Positions 18,535 through 27,507 of a stretch of 64,000 bases of DNA are shown here, piece after piece (within the stretch, counting starts at the first letter, position 1; every line of letters begins with the position of its first letter). The notes below the pieces were generated by a model. That model was not told where the DNA came from. It ran no database searches and saw only the letters and a program-made list of their open reading frames with translations. Source of the DNA: Acidobacteriaceae bacterium. GTDB taxonomy: Bacteria > Acidobacteriota > Terriglobia > Bryobacterales > Bryobacteraceae. Where the stretch lies: contig JAFAYI010000013.1 in NCBI GenBank assembly GCA_019240475.1, positions 18,454 through 82,453 on the forward strand, in the 5' to 3' direction. Both the position numbers and the translations under genes were made by a program.

Positions 18535-19413
18535 TCAGGCGCGGTCGAAGGCTTCGGCCAGGCGGCCGAGCGTGGAGCGCGGGCCATGCGGCTGGCCTTC
18601 GGTGGTCGGGATCTCGCCCGTTTCCAGAACGTGCTTGAAGCGGCGGAGATCGCCGTTTACTAGCTGGCCGGGCTCTTTGCCGATGAGCTTGGCAAGCATC
18701 GCTCCGGCTGCTCCGCCGGGCGCCTGGTATGCGATGTGGGCCTTGACGAAGGCGCCATGGCCCTCGGGCCCTTGCTCGAACCGGACCCAGCCGGAGTTTT
18801 CGACATCCGATCCGTCGACAGAGCGCCATGCGATTAGCTCGGACGGCAAGTCTTGGGTAATCTCGGCGTCCCATTCGAAGGTCGCGCCGCCGGGGCCGTC
18901 GACGGTCCAGTGGGAGCGGCGGTCGTCTAAGACCTGGACGGCGGCGACGTGTTGCATGAAGCGAGGAAGATTTTCCAGATTGCGCCAGAATCGATAGCAC
19001 TCTTCGGGGGAACGATTGATGGAGACGGTTTGCGTGGTACGCGTGGGGCGGGGGGATTCGGCCGACTCGGCGAGCTTCTTGCGGCAGACGATATCGAGCG
19101 CAGTGACACCGGCGACCGCAGCGGTCGCGGCCAGCACACGGCCTCGCTTGGAGTTGCCGGAGAACAATCCGGCGCCGAGCAGGGCGAGATCAATGGCGTC
19201 CCCACCTACACGCGCGGCGAGAGACTTGGCGGGCGTTTCTTCCATCAAGACGCCGACGCCGGCGGCGATCTCCCGGGCGCCCATCAGGCGAATGACATTG
19301 GCGTGATCGCTCAATCCGATGAGGCGGCTGACGCGTTTCGGCGCAAGGAGTTCCGCCGCACCTAATCCGATGCTGAACCAGCCGAGGCCGCGTGCTAATT
19401 GTTGTGCTGCCAT
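18535..19413 (-). CDS. SRPBCC-domain protein with N-terminal hydrophobic domain
   Basis: A 292-residue protein. Residues 1-115 are glycine- and alanine-rich hydrophobic helices (FSIGLGAAELLAPKRVSRLIG, then a second hydrophobic stretch). Residues 125-270 form a START/polyketide-cyclase-like SRPBCC domain (SINRSPEECYRFWRNLENLPRFM, then W-rich strands). Such pairs usually sit with dehydrogenases in stress or redox clusters; the ligand is unknown. Membrane anchoring by the first domain is likely but not proven. Confidence 0.8.
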   Translation of the reverse strand: MAAQQLARGLGWFSIGLGAAELLAPKRVSRLIGLSDHANVIRLMGAREIAAGVGVLMEETPAKSLAARVGGDAIDLALLGAGLFSGNSKRGRVLAATAAVAGVTALDIVCRKKLAESAESPRPTRTTQTVSINRSPEECYRFWRNLENLPRFMQHVAAVQVLDDRRSHWTVDGPGGATFEWDAEITQDLPSELIAWRSVDGSDVENSGWVRFEQGPEGHGAFVKAHIAYQAPGGAAGAMLAKLIGKEPGQLVNGDLRRFKHVLETGEIPTTEGQPHGPRSTLGRLAEAFDRA

Positions 19414-19475
19414 ACGGTGATTGGACGCCCTCGCAACGCGCCCTGCACGCCCGGATATATACGGGGTTGGCGCTT

Positions 19476-19491
19476 TAATCCGCCGGGATTA
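19476..19491. repeat. short inverted repeat in the divergent intergenic region
   Basis: TAATCC-GCCG-GGATTA, arms of 6 bases and spacer of 4, between the divergent SRPBCC and glycosyltransferase genes. It could be an operator; with this length it may also be chance. Confidence 0.3.
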
Positions 19492-19560
19492 GCGGGCGGC
19501 GAGTATTACAGTGAGAATTCGATTGCACATGCCAGGTAACTTTTTTCGCGGGACGGGGAA

Positions 19561-22500
19561 GTGAAAATTTTCGCCCGGAGAGCATTCCGACACAGGGCTT
19601 TTCTGCCGCTGCGGGTGGGGTGGTGGACAATTACGCTGCAGCTCCCGGCTCGTTTAAAGGCGCGGGCCGAGCGGAGACTTGTGCTGGAGTCCGGCCTCTT
19701 CGATAGCTCGTTTTATTTGCAGAACAATCCCGATGTGAGCGCATCCGGAATGGATCCCGTGGAGCATTACCTGGCGGTTGGGAGCGCGGGATCGCGCCAG
19801 CCGCATCCGCTGTTCGACAGCGGCTGGTATCTGGCGCAGAATCCGGACGTGGCGGCATCGAACGTGAATCCGCTGCTGCACTACATACAGGCGGGCTGGC
19901 GCGAGCACCGCAATCCGAATCCGCTATTTCAGATCGCGTATTATCTGGAGCGGAACCCGGACGTGGCGCGGGCCAATGTGGAACCGTTGGGACAGTATCT
20001 GCGCACGGGCGCCTACGAAGGCCGCGATCCGCATCCACTCTTCGATAGCCACTTCTACTTGAACGAAAATCACGGGGTAGCGCTGAGGCGCGCCAACCCC
20101 TTGGCCGATTACATGACGGAGGGCTGGAAGGCAGGGCGCAATCCACACCCTTTATTCGACGCCGCGTTTTACCTGGCGCGATATCCGGATGTCGTGCAGG
20201 CGGGCGCGGAACCGTTGCAGCATTACTTGTCTTCGCAGGCGGCCGAGAACCGCGATCCGCATCCCTTGTTCGACACGCATTTTTACTTGCGGGAGAATCC
20301 GGATGCGCGGGCGGCGGGAGTGACTCCGTTGATTCATTTTTTGCGCCATGCCGATCGCGACCCGAACCAGTATTTTCGCGTGGCGTACTATCTGGAGCAA
20401 AATCCGAATGTTGCGAAAGCGAACCTGGCGGCGGTGCGGCACTATTTGCGGGAAGGCGCCGCGGAGGGCCGCAACCCGCACCCGGCTTTCGACACGCGTT
20501 GGTATCTTCTGAAGAACCCGGAGGTGGCGCGAAGCGGCGAGAATCCGCTGGCGCATTTTCTGCGCTCGGGAAGGTATGCGGGACGAGACCCGCATCCGTT
20601 ATTCGACAGCCGATTTTATCTGGGAAGGCGAGCGGACATTCGCGCGCGAGGTGTTCCGCCGGCGGACCATTATTTCTACTCGGGCGGATTTGAAAGGCTA
20701 GATCCTCATCCGCTGTTCGACAGCGATTGGTATTTGACTTTGACGCCGGAGGCGCAAGCGGCGCATGAGAACCCGCTGACCCATTATCTGCGCACAGGCT
20801 GGAAGCAGGGCCAGAGTCCGTGCCGCTACTTCGACGGCGCATTCTATCTGGAGCGGAATCCGGATGTGGCGGGTGGCGCGATCAGCTCGCTTCAACATTA
20901 TTTAGAGGTTGGCGCGGCGCAAGGGCGCGACCCGAGCCGGTGGTTCGATACGGACTGGTACGCGGCGCAGAATCCGGAAATCTCGACGGCTGGATGGAAT
21001 CCGCTGGTTCACTACGTGACGATCGGGATGCAGGAAGGCCGGCTGCCGCGGCCCAAGAGCGCGGTTCAACTTGAGGCGCCGGCCAAAGCGGGGCGACGAT
21101 TGCGGGTTGTTTTTGTGTCGGGCGAGCCGGAGACTCCGGGACATCGCTATCGAATAGAGAATATGGCCGGCTGCCTTGCGCCGGAGCTTTTCGAGAGGCT
21201 GGTTGTGAACGCTTCGGACGTTGCTCATCGCATGGAGGAGATTGCGGGCGCGGACGTAGTGTGGATCTGGCGAACGCGGCTTTCGAGTGCGATGGCGGAG
21301 CTGGCGAGGGCGGCTCGCGAGCGCCGCGCCGTGATCCTTTACGATGTGGACGATTTGATGTTTCGGCCGGAGTTGGCGAAGACGCGGCTCATCGACGGCA
21401 TACGCACGCAGAACATTTCGGAGGCGGCGGTTGGGGCGTTTTATACCGCTGTGGAGCTATTGCTGCTGGAAGCGGACCGCGGCACCGCGCCGACCGTTCC
21501 ACTTGCACGAGAGATGAGAATCCTGCCGAAACCGGTGAGCGTGATACCCAATGGATTCGATAGCGAAACGCGACGGCGAGCCCGCGCGGCGTTTCATGCG
21601 CGGCAATCCCAGGCGGGCGACGGGCTGGTGCGGATCGGCTATGTCTCGGGGACGTTTACGCATCAAAAGGATTTTGCGGCTGCTTCGGGGGCCGTGGCGC
21701 AAGTCTTGCGCGAACAACCGGCGGCGCGGCTCGTGCTGTTTCGCGGGGGTATCGATGTGGGCGAGTTTCCGGAGTTGGATCGGTTGACGGGTCAGATCGA
21801 GTGGCGAGAGCGCGTGCCGGTTGAGCGACTGCCAGAGGAGTATGCGCGGCTCGATATCAACATCGCGCCTCTGGAGGCTGCGAATCGCTACTGCGAGGCC
21901 AAGAGCGAGCTGAAATTCTTCGAGGCCGCGCTGGCCGGGGTTCCGACCATTGCATCGCCCAGTGAGCCGTTCCGCGACGCGATTAGAGATGGCGAGACTG
22001 GATTTCTCGCGGCGAGCGAAGACGAATGGCGCGTGTCGCTCGCGCAACTGATCGGGAATCCGGAGCTGAGACGCCGCATGGCGGATGCGGCCTATCGCGA
22101 CGTTCTTTGGCTGTATGGGCCCGAGCGCCGGCGCTCCCTGGTCACGCGTTTGCTGAACGAAGTGCGCGCGCCCGCGCCTCTGCGGTTCGATTTGTTCCGG
22201 TTGGAGATGCCGGTTGAGAACGCGCATACGATGCCTGCGATCGCGGTTCCGGAAACGGAGATTCTGTTCCAATCGGCGCGGGGCGGGGAAAGCCGGGTAT
22301 CGGTGGTGATGCCGCTGTATAACTACGCCGCTCTTTTGGGAGAAGCGCTCGATTCGGTTCTGCGGCAGACGTTGCGAGGCTTCGACCTGGTGATTGTAGA
22401 CGATTGCTCAACCGACGATTCTGCCGGGGTGGCGAGGGGCTGGCTGGAGAAGCACGCGGGCGAGTTCAACATGGCAGCCCTGCTGCGGAACCGGCGAAAT

Positions 22501-23025
22501 TCGAAACTTGGGCGAACGCGCAACGCGGCGGTTCACTTCGCCGATACGGAGCTTTACATGGCTCTCGATCCCGATAACGCTTTGCATCCGGATTGCCTGG
22601 AGAAATGCATGGCCGCGTTGGACGCAACGGGCGCGGCGTTTGCGTATCCGACTGTCGATCTGTTTGGCGAGCGGACCGGGCAGATAGGCCTATACGAATA
22701 TGACCCGGCGCTGTTTCCCTGCGCGAACTATATCGACGCGATGGCGATGGTCCGGAAGGCTTGCTGGATCGCGGCCGGCGGATACAGCGCACTCGATCCG
22801 ATGGGCTGGGAGGATTATGAGTTTTGGTGCAAGCTGGCCGAGAAGGGCCTGTTTGGGGCGCGGGTGAACGAAACGTCGGCGCGGTATCGGACGCATGGGG
22901 TTTCGATGTTGCGCACCATCACGGACCTGCCGGAGAACAAGCCACGAGTAATTGAAGACTTGAATACGCGGCATCCGTGGCTGCAGCTTGCACTGCACGC
23001 TCCTTCGGAGAAAGATGCGGAATAG
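19561..23025 (+). CDS. giant two-domain glycosyltransferase with twelve N-terminal repeats
   Basis: A 1154-residue protein starting at GTG. Residues about 47-500 are twelve tandem units of about 38 residues with the pattern FDxxxYLxxNPDVxxxxxNPLxHYLxxGxxxGRDPHPL. Residues about 515-870 are a GT4-like domain (phosphate-binding region ending SELKFFEAALAGVPTIASPS). Residues about 905-1150 are a GT2 domain: RVSVVMPLYNYAALLGEAL, VIVDDCSTDD, DPDN in place of DxD, and the catalytic-base region GWEDYEFWCKL. It probably adds sugars to a cell-surface polysaccharide or glycoprotein; acceptor and linkage are unknown. No polysaccharide cluster surrounds it. Confidence 0.85.
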   Translation: MKIFARRAFRHRAFLPLRVGWWTITLQLPARLKARAERRLVLESGLFDSSFYLQNNPDVSASGMDPVEHYLAVGSAGSRQPHPLFDSGWYLAQNPDVAASNVNPLLHYIQAGWREHRNPNPLFQIAYYLERNPDVARANVEPLGQYLRTGAYEGRDPHPLFDSHFYLNENHGVALRRANPLADYMTEGWKAGRNPHPLFDAAFYLARYPDVVQAGAEPLQHYLSSQAAENRDPHPLFDTHFYLRENPDARAAGVTPLIHFLRHADRDPNQYFRVAYYLEQNPNVAKANLAAVRHYLREGAAEGRNPHPAFDTRWYLLKNPEVARSGENPLAHFLRSGRYAGRDPHPLFDSRFYLGRRADIRARGVPPADHYFYSGGFERLDPHPLFDSDWYLTLTPEAQAAHENPLTHYLRTGWKQGQSPCRYFDGAFYLERNPDVAGGAISSLQHYLEVGAAQGRDPSRWFDTDWYAAQNPEISTAGWNPLVHYVTIGMQEGRLPRPKSAVQLEAPAKAGRRLRVVFVSGEPETPGHRYRIENMAGCLAPELFERLVVNASDVAHRMEEIAGADVVWIWRTRLSSAMAELARAARERRAVILYDVDDLMFRPELAKTRLIDGIRTQNISEAAVGAFYTAVELLLLEADRGTAPTVPLAREMRILPKPVSVIPNGFDSETRRRARAAFHARQSQAGDGLVRIGYVSGTFTHQKDFAAASGAVAQVLREQPAARLVLFRGGIDVGEFPELDRLTGQIEWRERVPVERLPEEYARLDINIAPLEAANRYCEAKSELKFFEAALAGVPTIASPSEPFRDAIRDGETGFLAASEDEWRVSLAQLIGNPELRRRMADAAYRDVLWLYGPERRRSLVTRLLNEVRAPAPLRFDLFRLEMPVENAHTMPAIAVPETEILFQSARGGESRVSVVMPLYNYAALLGEALDSVLRQTLRGFDLVIVDDCSTDDSAGVARGWLEKHAGEFNMAALLRNRRNSKLGRTRNAAVHFADTELYMALDPDNALHPDCLEKCMAALDATGAAFAYPTVDLFGERTGQIGLYEYDPALFPCANYIDAMAMVRKACWIAAGGYSALDPMGWEDYEFWCKLAEKGLFGARVNETSARYRTHGVSMLRTITDLPENKPRVIEDLNTRHPWLQLALHAPSEKDAE

Positions 23026-23035
23026 TGTTTGTGAA

Positions 23036-23061
23036 CGGGGCGGCGAACGGGACGCGCCCCG
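23036..23061. terminator. possible bidirectional hairpin between convergent genes
   Basis: CGGGGCG (23036-23042) and CGCCCCG (23055-23061) form a 7-bp GC stem between the convergent glycosyltransferase and pnp genes. There is no T-run on either side, so terminator function is only plausible. Confidence 0.4.
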
Positions 23062-23087
23062 CTATTGACCGGTCGCCGAGCTTGCGG

Positions 23088-25208
23088 CTAAACTTTGTCT
23101 ACCGCGGCGGCGGTCTTCAGCTTTTCGCGCTGTTCCTTCAAGATCGCCTTGCGGCTGAGCTTAATCTTGTTGCCCTCAAGCGCGAGTACCTTGACCAGGA
23201 TCTGATCGCCTTCCTTCAACTCGTCGCGCACGTTCTTGATGCGATTTTCCGAGATCTCGCTGATGTGCAGCAGACCGTCGGTGCCTGGGAAGATTTCGAC
23301 GAACGCGCCGAAATCGGCGATTCGCACGACTTTGCCCAGATAGGTTTTGCCGACCTCGGCGACAGCGGCGATGTCGCTGACCATTTGCAGCGCGCGGTTG
23401 GCGGAGTTGCCGTCGGAAGCGAAGATGTTGACTGTTCCGTCGTCGGTGACGTCGATCTTGACGCCGGTCTGATCGATGATGCCGCGGATGACCTTGCCGC
23501 CCGGCCCGATCAGTTCACGAATCTTGTCGGTAGGAATCTTGGTGGTGTAGATGCGCGGGGCGTGCTGCGAGAGTTGGGTTCGCGGCGCGGAGATCGCCTC
23601 CTGCATTGTGGAGAGGATTTCGAGGCGGCCCTTGCGAGCCTGCGCGAGCGCCTCCTGCATGATCTTCGTGGTGACGTTCGGAACCTTGATGTCCATCTGC
23701 AGAGCGGTGATGCCATCCCTGGTGCCGGCTACTTTGAAGTCCATGTCGCCGTAGTGATCCTCGGCGCCGGCGATGTCGGTCAGCACGGCGTAGGAATCGC
23801 CTTCGAGCACGAGGCCCATGGCGATGCCAGCGACAGGCGCGCCGACGGGCACGCCCGCATCCATCATCGACAACGTTCCGCCACAGACGCTTGCCATGGA
23901 ACTGGAGCCGTTCGATTCCAGGATGTCGCTGACGAGGCGCAACGTGTAAGGAAACGCGGATTCGTCGGGAACGATGGGCGAAAGGGCGCGCTCGGCAAGC
24001 GCACCGTGGCCGATCTCGCGACGGCCGGGTCCGCGCATGAAGCCGACTTCGCCGACGCTGAACGGCGGGAAGTTGTAATGCAGCATGAAGCGCTTGGAGG
24101 TTTCGGCAGGATCGAACATTTCGATGCGCTGTTCGTCGTCTTTGGTTCCGAGCGTGGTAGTGACGAGCGCCTGCGTTTCTCCGCGAGTGAAGACGGCAGA
24201 GCCATGCGTGCGCGGCAGGACGCCGACTTCGCAGGTGATGGGACGGATTTGGTCGAAGGCGCGTCCATCGGGGCGGCGGCGCTCCTTCAGCATTTCGTCG
24301 CGGAAGATGCGCTCTTTGAGGTGATCGAAGAGCTTGCCCGCCTCGGCTTTCTCGGCTTCTTCGGTGAAGAGCCCGAGGGCGCGTTCTTTCGCTTGATCCA
24401 CGCGGCTATAGCTTTCCAGCTTGCCGTACTTTTGAGTGTTCAGCGCGTCGCTCAGGTCGGCGCGGACGGCGTTGGAAATAGTTTCAAGCATCTGCTGGTT
24501 GACGACAGGCGGCGTGAACTCGCGCTTGGGCTTGCCCGCCAGCTTCATCAACTCGCGAATGCCCGCGACGATCTTCTTGCAGCAGTCGTGGCCGAATTCG
24601 ATGGCCTCGATGACCTCGGCTTCGGAAGCTTCGTCGGCGCCGGCTTCGACCATGACGATGCCTTCGTCGGTTCCGGCGACCATGATGCTCAGCTTCGAAT
24701 CCTTGGTTTCGTCGTAGCTGGGATTGGCGCGATAGGCGCCGTCGATCAAGCCGACGCGGACGCCGCCGAGCACGTGATGAAAAGGAACATCGGAGATGGC
24801 AAGCGCGGCGCCGGCGCCGATGATGGCGAGCACTCCGGGATCGTGGCTTGGATCGGCGGAGAGCACCATGGCGATGATCTGCGTTTCGTTGCCGTAGCCT
24901 TCCGGGAAGAGGGGGCGCACCGGACGATCGATGAGCCGACTGGTGAGGATTTCCTTTTCCGAAGGCCGTCCTTCGCGCTTGATGAAGCCGCCCGGAAACT
25001 TTCCGGCGGCGTAGGTGTACTCGCGGTAATCGACCGTGAGCGGGAAGAAGCTGGCGCCCGGCTTCGGTTTCTCGGCCGAGCAGACGGTGGCTAACACCAC
25101 CGAATCCCCCGAGCGGACAACGACAGACCCGTTGGCCTGTTTGGCGATCTTGCCGGTCTCGATGGAGACCTTGGACCCTTGCAGGTCTATTTCTATTGTG
25201 TGTGACAT
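23088..25208 (-). CDS. pnp: polyribonucleotide nucleotidyltransferase (PNPase)
   Basis: A 706-residue phosphorolytic 3'-5' exoribonuclease. Two RNase PH domains (the second with [20 protein letters not shown]) flank an alpha-helical linker; the KH domain follows ([15 protein letters not shown]) and then an S1 domain ([18 protein letters not shown]). It works in mRNA decay. The ATG at 25208 fits the conserved [11 protein letters not shown] start and follows GGGG. It lies 164 bases after rpsO in the same direction, the common rpsO-pnp order. Confidence 0.96.
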   Translation of the reverse strand: MSHTIEIDLQGSKVSIETGKIAKQANGSVVVRSGDSVVLATVCSAEKPKPGASFFPLTVDYREYTYAAGKFPGGFIKREGRPSEKEILTSRLIDRPVRPLFPEGYGNETQIIAMVLSADPSHDPGVLAIIGAGAALAISDVPFHHVLGGVRVGLIDGAYRANPSYDETKDSKLSIMVAGTDEGIVMVEAGADEASEAEVIEAIEFGHDCCKKIVAGIRELMKLAGKPKREFTPPVVNQQMLETISNAVRADLSDALNTQKYGKLESYSRVDQAKERALGLFTEEAEKAEAGKLFDHLKERIFRDEMLKERRRPDGRAFDQIRPITCEVGVLPRTHGSAVFTRGETQALVTTTLGTKDDEQRIEMFDPAETSKRFMLHYNFPPFSVGEVGFMRGPGRREIGHGALAERALSPIVPDESAFPYTLRLVSDILESNGSSSMASVCGGTLSMMDAGVPVGAPVAGIAMGLVLEGDSYAVLTDIAGAEDHYGDMDFKVAGTRDGITALQMDIKVPNVTTKIMQEALAQARKGRLEILSTMQEAISAPRTQLSQHAPRIYTTKIPTDKIRELIGPGGKVIRGIIDQTGVKIDVTDDGTVNIFASDGNSANRALQMVSDIAAVAEVGKTYLGKVVRIADFGAFVEIFPGTDGLLHISEISENRIKNVRDELKEGDQILVKVLALEGNKIKLSRKAILKEQREKLKTAAAVDKV

Positions 25209-25292
25209 TCGTAAACCCCGATGCGTGATCCGCATCAAAAATCTCTGCATGCGTGTTTGGGATACACCCTCACGCACGGACCAAGATCGGGA

Positions 25293-25361
25293 CTAAGTGG
25301 GGACTTAGAGGTTGTTGTGAAGCGCACCGAAGCGCGGGCGGAGGCGGCCAGCGGAGCTGGC
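25293..25361 (-). other. rpsO-pnp intergenic hairpins
   Basis: Between rpsO and pnp three short inverted repeats are visible: CTAAGT/ACTTAG (25293-25308), GCGC/GCGC (25322-25335) and GCCAG/CTGGC (25347-25361). In other bacteria this region carries RNase cleavage sites controlling pnp; whether these hairpins do so is inference. Confidence 0.4.
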
Positions 25362-25372
25362 GAGAGCCGACG

Positions 25373-25642
25373 CTAACGCCGGATACCGAGGCGCTGGATC
25401 AAACCCCGATAACGCTCCAGATCGCGGTCTTTCAGATAGTTGAGCAGCTTGCGACGGCGAGCCACCATGGTCAGCAAACCGCGCCGGGAATGATGGTCTT
25501 TCTGATGGGTCTTGAAATGCTCGGTCAATTCCGAAATACGCTGACTCAGGAGCGCAACCTGGACCTCTGGCGAACCGGAATCGGACTTGTGGATCCGGTA
25601 CTTGGTGATCACTTGTGACTTGTCGGATGCAGCCAGGGCCAT
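25373..25642 (-). CDS. rpsO: 30S ribosomal protein S15
   Basis: 89 residues, full length. It shows the conserved [40 protein letters not shown] and the C-terminal [12 protein letters not shown] motifs. S15 binds 16S rRNA early in small-subunit assembly and often represses its own mRNA. The E1 transposon has inserted only 73 bases upstream of its start, immediately before a TATAAG -10-like element (25691-25696 on this strand), so its -35 region may have been altered. Confidence 0.97.
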   Translation of the reverse strand: MALAASDKSQVITKYRIHKSDSGSPEVQVALLSQRISELTEHFKTHQKDHHSRRGLLTMVARRRKLLNYLKDRDLERYRGLIQRLGIRR

Positions 25643-25706
25643 GCTGGAAAACGATACTCCTCGTCTTTACCTTAATCTCGATTTTTACTGCTTATAGGGT
25701 AACACA

Positions 25707-25714
25707 GGGGGTGG
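25707..25714. repeat. target-site duplication copy 1 (left of E1)
   Basis: GGGGGTGG, immediately left of the E1 inverted repeat. The same octamer recurs between E1 and E2 (33147-33154) and right of E2 (36697-36704). Confidence 0.8.
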
Positions 25715-25750
25715 GGTAGTGCGCTAAATGTTGGTTGAGGCCGGAAGCGG
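25715..25750 (+). repeat. E1 left terminal inverted repeat
   Basis: 36 bases, the exact reverse complement of 33111-33146. The first 15 bases, GGTAGTGCGCTAAAT, are shared with the E2 ends; the inner 21 bases are specific to E1. Confidence 0.9.
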
Positions 25751-25778
25751 CCAAGCGCTGCTATCCTGGCCGCTTCCG
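25742..25778. repeat. 12-bp perfect hairpin next to E1 left end
   Basis: CGGAAGCGGCCA (25742-25753) and TGGCCGCTTCCG (25767-25778) are exact reverse complements with a 13-base loop. The left arm is partly the inner end of the inverted repeat. It could shield rpsO from, or terminate, transcripts leaving E1 leftward, but no T-run follows. Confidence 0.6.
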
Positions 25779-25835
25779 TGATACGTTATGTGGTTATGGT
25801 CTTCAAGTTGATCGGCGATGTACACATCAAAGAGA

Positions 25836-26192
25836 TCAGTGCACCAGCCCCTTCGATGAATCCGGTGGCGCGAAAGGCTGTTGAGGCGGCGCTTCGCCTC
25901 GAATCGTCTGAAGGATCGCTTCGACTAAAGCCTTGGAGGCCGGACTGGACTTGTACAGATCTTTTAAAAAACTGAGTGTATTCTGTGCCGGTCCACCAAA
26001 GCCCCACATACAATCTGAGCGAATCTGACAGTCCACAAGGTGCGCCGGGGTCATACCGGTGTACAGCAACTGGCAATGATTAAACACGCACTTGTGGTAT
26101 TGGTAGCCATCGAAGTTGACGACCACGTTTTCAAATGTTTGGTTCTCGATTTTCGTCACAAAGGTCTCCGTCATCGGTTGTAGCGCTGGCAC
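25836..26192 (-). CDS. short pentapeptide-like protein of unknown function (E1 cargo)
   Basis: 118 residues from GTG (an ATG at 26174 is the alternative). The middle has alternating hydrophobic and Cys/Asn positions (TFENVVVNFDGYQYHKCVF, then HCQLLYTG and LVDCQI) as in short right-handed beta-helix or pentapeptide-like proteins. A conserved-looking NTLSFLKDLYKSS helix follows. It resembles small uncharacterised proteins common in soil bacteria. A similar strand pattern occurs at the C-terminus of the membrane protein at the other end of E1. Function unknown. Confidence 0.7.
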   Translation of the reverse strand: MPALQPMTETFVTKIENQTFENVVVNFDGYQYHKCVFNHCQLLYTGMTPAHLVDCQIRSDCMWGFGGPAQNTLSFLKDLYKSSPASKALVEAILQTIRGEAPPQQPFAPPDSSKGLVH

Positions 26193-26235
26193 ACTGCTTT
26201 TGCTGGTGTGTTCGCGCGGGGTTGTTATTTGCCGA

Positions 26236-26265
26236 TTGACGGAACTAGCGAAGTGCCGTTATGAT
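26236..26265 (+). promoter_or_regulatory. sigma70-like promoter for candidate small RNA
   Basis: TTGACG (26236-26241), spacer of 18 bases, TATGAT (26260-26265). It fires rightward into a roughly 85-base interval ending at a strong terminator. No protein gene in that direction follows within range. Confidence 0.5.
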
Positions 26266-26271
26266 GGAAAT

Positions 26272-26357
26272 GGTTCAGGTTCCCATCAAGCCGTTAAGCG
26301 GCAATAGCTTTCAAAGATCAAGGCCCTACGCCCCACCTTGCCGGGTGGGGTTTTGTT
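26272..26357 (+). ncRNA. candidate small RNA in E1
   Basis: The interval between the promoter above and the terminator at 26331-26357. It contains a small GCCG/CGGC hairpin. A short open frame could begin at one of the ATGs overlapping or just after the -10 (26261, 26264), but it would read through the terminator, so an RNA product is preferred. Unknown function; antisense to nothing annotated. Confidence 0.4.
26331..26357 (+). terminator. intrinsic terminator in E1
   Basis: CCCCACC (26331-26337) pairs with GGTGGGG (26344-26350), loop of 6, followed by TTTTGTTTT. Confidence 0.8.
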
Positions 26358-26448
26358 TTGGGCTAAGACAATTATAGGGCGACTCTCCGGCTTCTTTCAA
26401 GCCTGTATCCCACAACATAGTGTGTGCGCCCTTCGGGGCATACCATTT

Positions 26449-26820
26449 CTAGGACCACTCTTGCCCTGATTCGTTTTCTTGGGGAGCTCTTGGGACTGGA
26501 GGTCCAAACCCTCCTCTAATCAACGCGTTTTTGAGTTCGCCCCACTCAGGATGGCGAGGCGGCCCGAAATTTCGGTCATACGCCAGAAGATTATGGCAAA
26601 GCGAAAATGCCAAATGAACACAGTGCTCGATTGGAAGAGTGACCCCCGTACGCGGCTGAACGGTGTGGTCTGGCATCGCTTCTCCGAAACTGATCCTCAT
26701 CTCCATGAGAGAGAGTGCATATGCGCTTGCGTTGGAATAGACGAAGGTTGGTGCAAGCGGCACCTGAAAGGTGACATTCTGTACTTCGTCGTTCTGCTCG
26801 TTATCCTGTTCTCGATCCAT
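26449..26820 (-). CDS. DUF3467-like small protein (E1 cargo)
   Basis: 123 residues. The segment from FVYSNASAYALSLMEMRISFGEA to the paired helices VHLAFSLCHNLLAYDRNFG resembles the compact fold of DUF3467 proteins, whose role is unknown. It has an acidic N-terminus (MDREQDNEQND) and a polar tail. It begins 4 bases after the stop of the XRE gene in the same direction and is likely the last gene of the toxin/XRE operon. Confidence 0.6.
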   Translation of the reverse strand: MDREQDNEQNDEVQNVTFQVPLAPTFVYSNASAYALSLMEMRISFGEAMPDHTVQPRTGVTLPIEHCVHLAFSLCHNLLAYDRNFGPPRHPEWGELKNALIRGGFGPPVPRAPQENESGQEWS

Positions 26821-26823
26821 GAT

Positions 26824-27507
26824 TTATGCTCCTAATGCGCGGTGGGAGGGCAACCGATTTTCCATAACACCGTAAATGGATGTGTCGTGGATTGTGACCG
26901 GGAATTCCTCAACCGGAACGGGTATATTTTGGCCGCGTGGACGCAAATACATTTCGCGTACTGTTTGATTTGTCGGCCCCGGTTTAGCCTCGAAGGTTAC
27001 CCAACCCCCTTCGCCCGCCCCGGCTATCAGACCGTAAGCCGCACAGCCACTTTCATTTTTGTAGGCATATAGAGAGGCCAACAAATTATCGTTAGCACCC
27101 TCTCGATAAAAACCGCGCGATGCCAATGGCACGGCTGGAACACTGGACGGTAGACGGTCATCTTTGAAGCTTGGTACGCGAAGAGAGTCTTCGTGTTCGA
27201 GATTGCTATAGCGGCTCGCGAGCTCACTAAACGGCACGAATTCGCCTACATAGGCACAATCGAAACCGGCAGCAATTCGAACCAACGTATTTACTGTCAA
27301 ATTCCCGTAGTTGGGATCTTCTGCACGAGATATGACGCCCTGAGTTAGCTTGGCTTCTTTCGCCAACTCCGCCTGTGACCAACCACGCTCTTTCCGAAGT
27401 GTGCGGATCTGAAGGGGCACCATCCGCTTCACAAAGGCCCCCACAAAGGATTCGCGATACGACTTACTACGCGATAACTTTTCCCAGATATTAGACAGTC
27501 CGCTCAT
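26824..27507 (-). CDS. XRE-family regulator, probable antitoxin (E1 cargo)
   Basis: 227 residues. The helix-turn-helix spans about residues 32-85 (LRKERGWSQAELAKEAKLTQ, then NLTVNTLVRIAAGFD). The C-terminal 130 residues are of unknown fold. Its 5' end overlaps the upstream RelE-like gene by 17 bases, so the two are co-translated. It is the natural candidate to bind the two identical 14-bp palindromes upstream of the operon. The size is larger than usual HigA antitoxins, so an added sensory or DNA-binding part is possible. Confidence 0.8.
   Translation of the reverse strand: MSGLSNIWEKLSRSKSYRESFVGAFVKRMVPLQIRTLRKERGWSQAELAKEAKLTQGVISRAEDPNYGNLTVNTLVRIAAGFDCAYVGEFVPFSELASRYSNLEHEDSLRVPSFKDDRLPSSVPAVPLASRGFYREGANDNLLASLYAYKNESGCAAYGLIAGAGEGGWVTFEAKPGPTNQTVREMYLRPRGQNIPVPVEEFPVTIHDTSIYGVMENRLPSHRALGA

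Noticed and set aside
19700..21050. Regular DNA-level repetition that might be taken for a CRISPR array
   Set aside because: The periodicity is about 114 bases, codes for a diverged protein repeat in one frame, and lacks identical repeats with unique spacers.
22977..25094. A 705-codon open frame antisense to pnp
   Set aside because: It is the mirror of a conserved PNPase in GC-rich DNA; composition is low-complexity and no family is recognisable.
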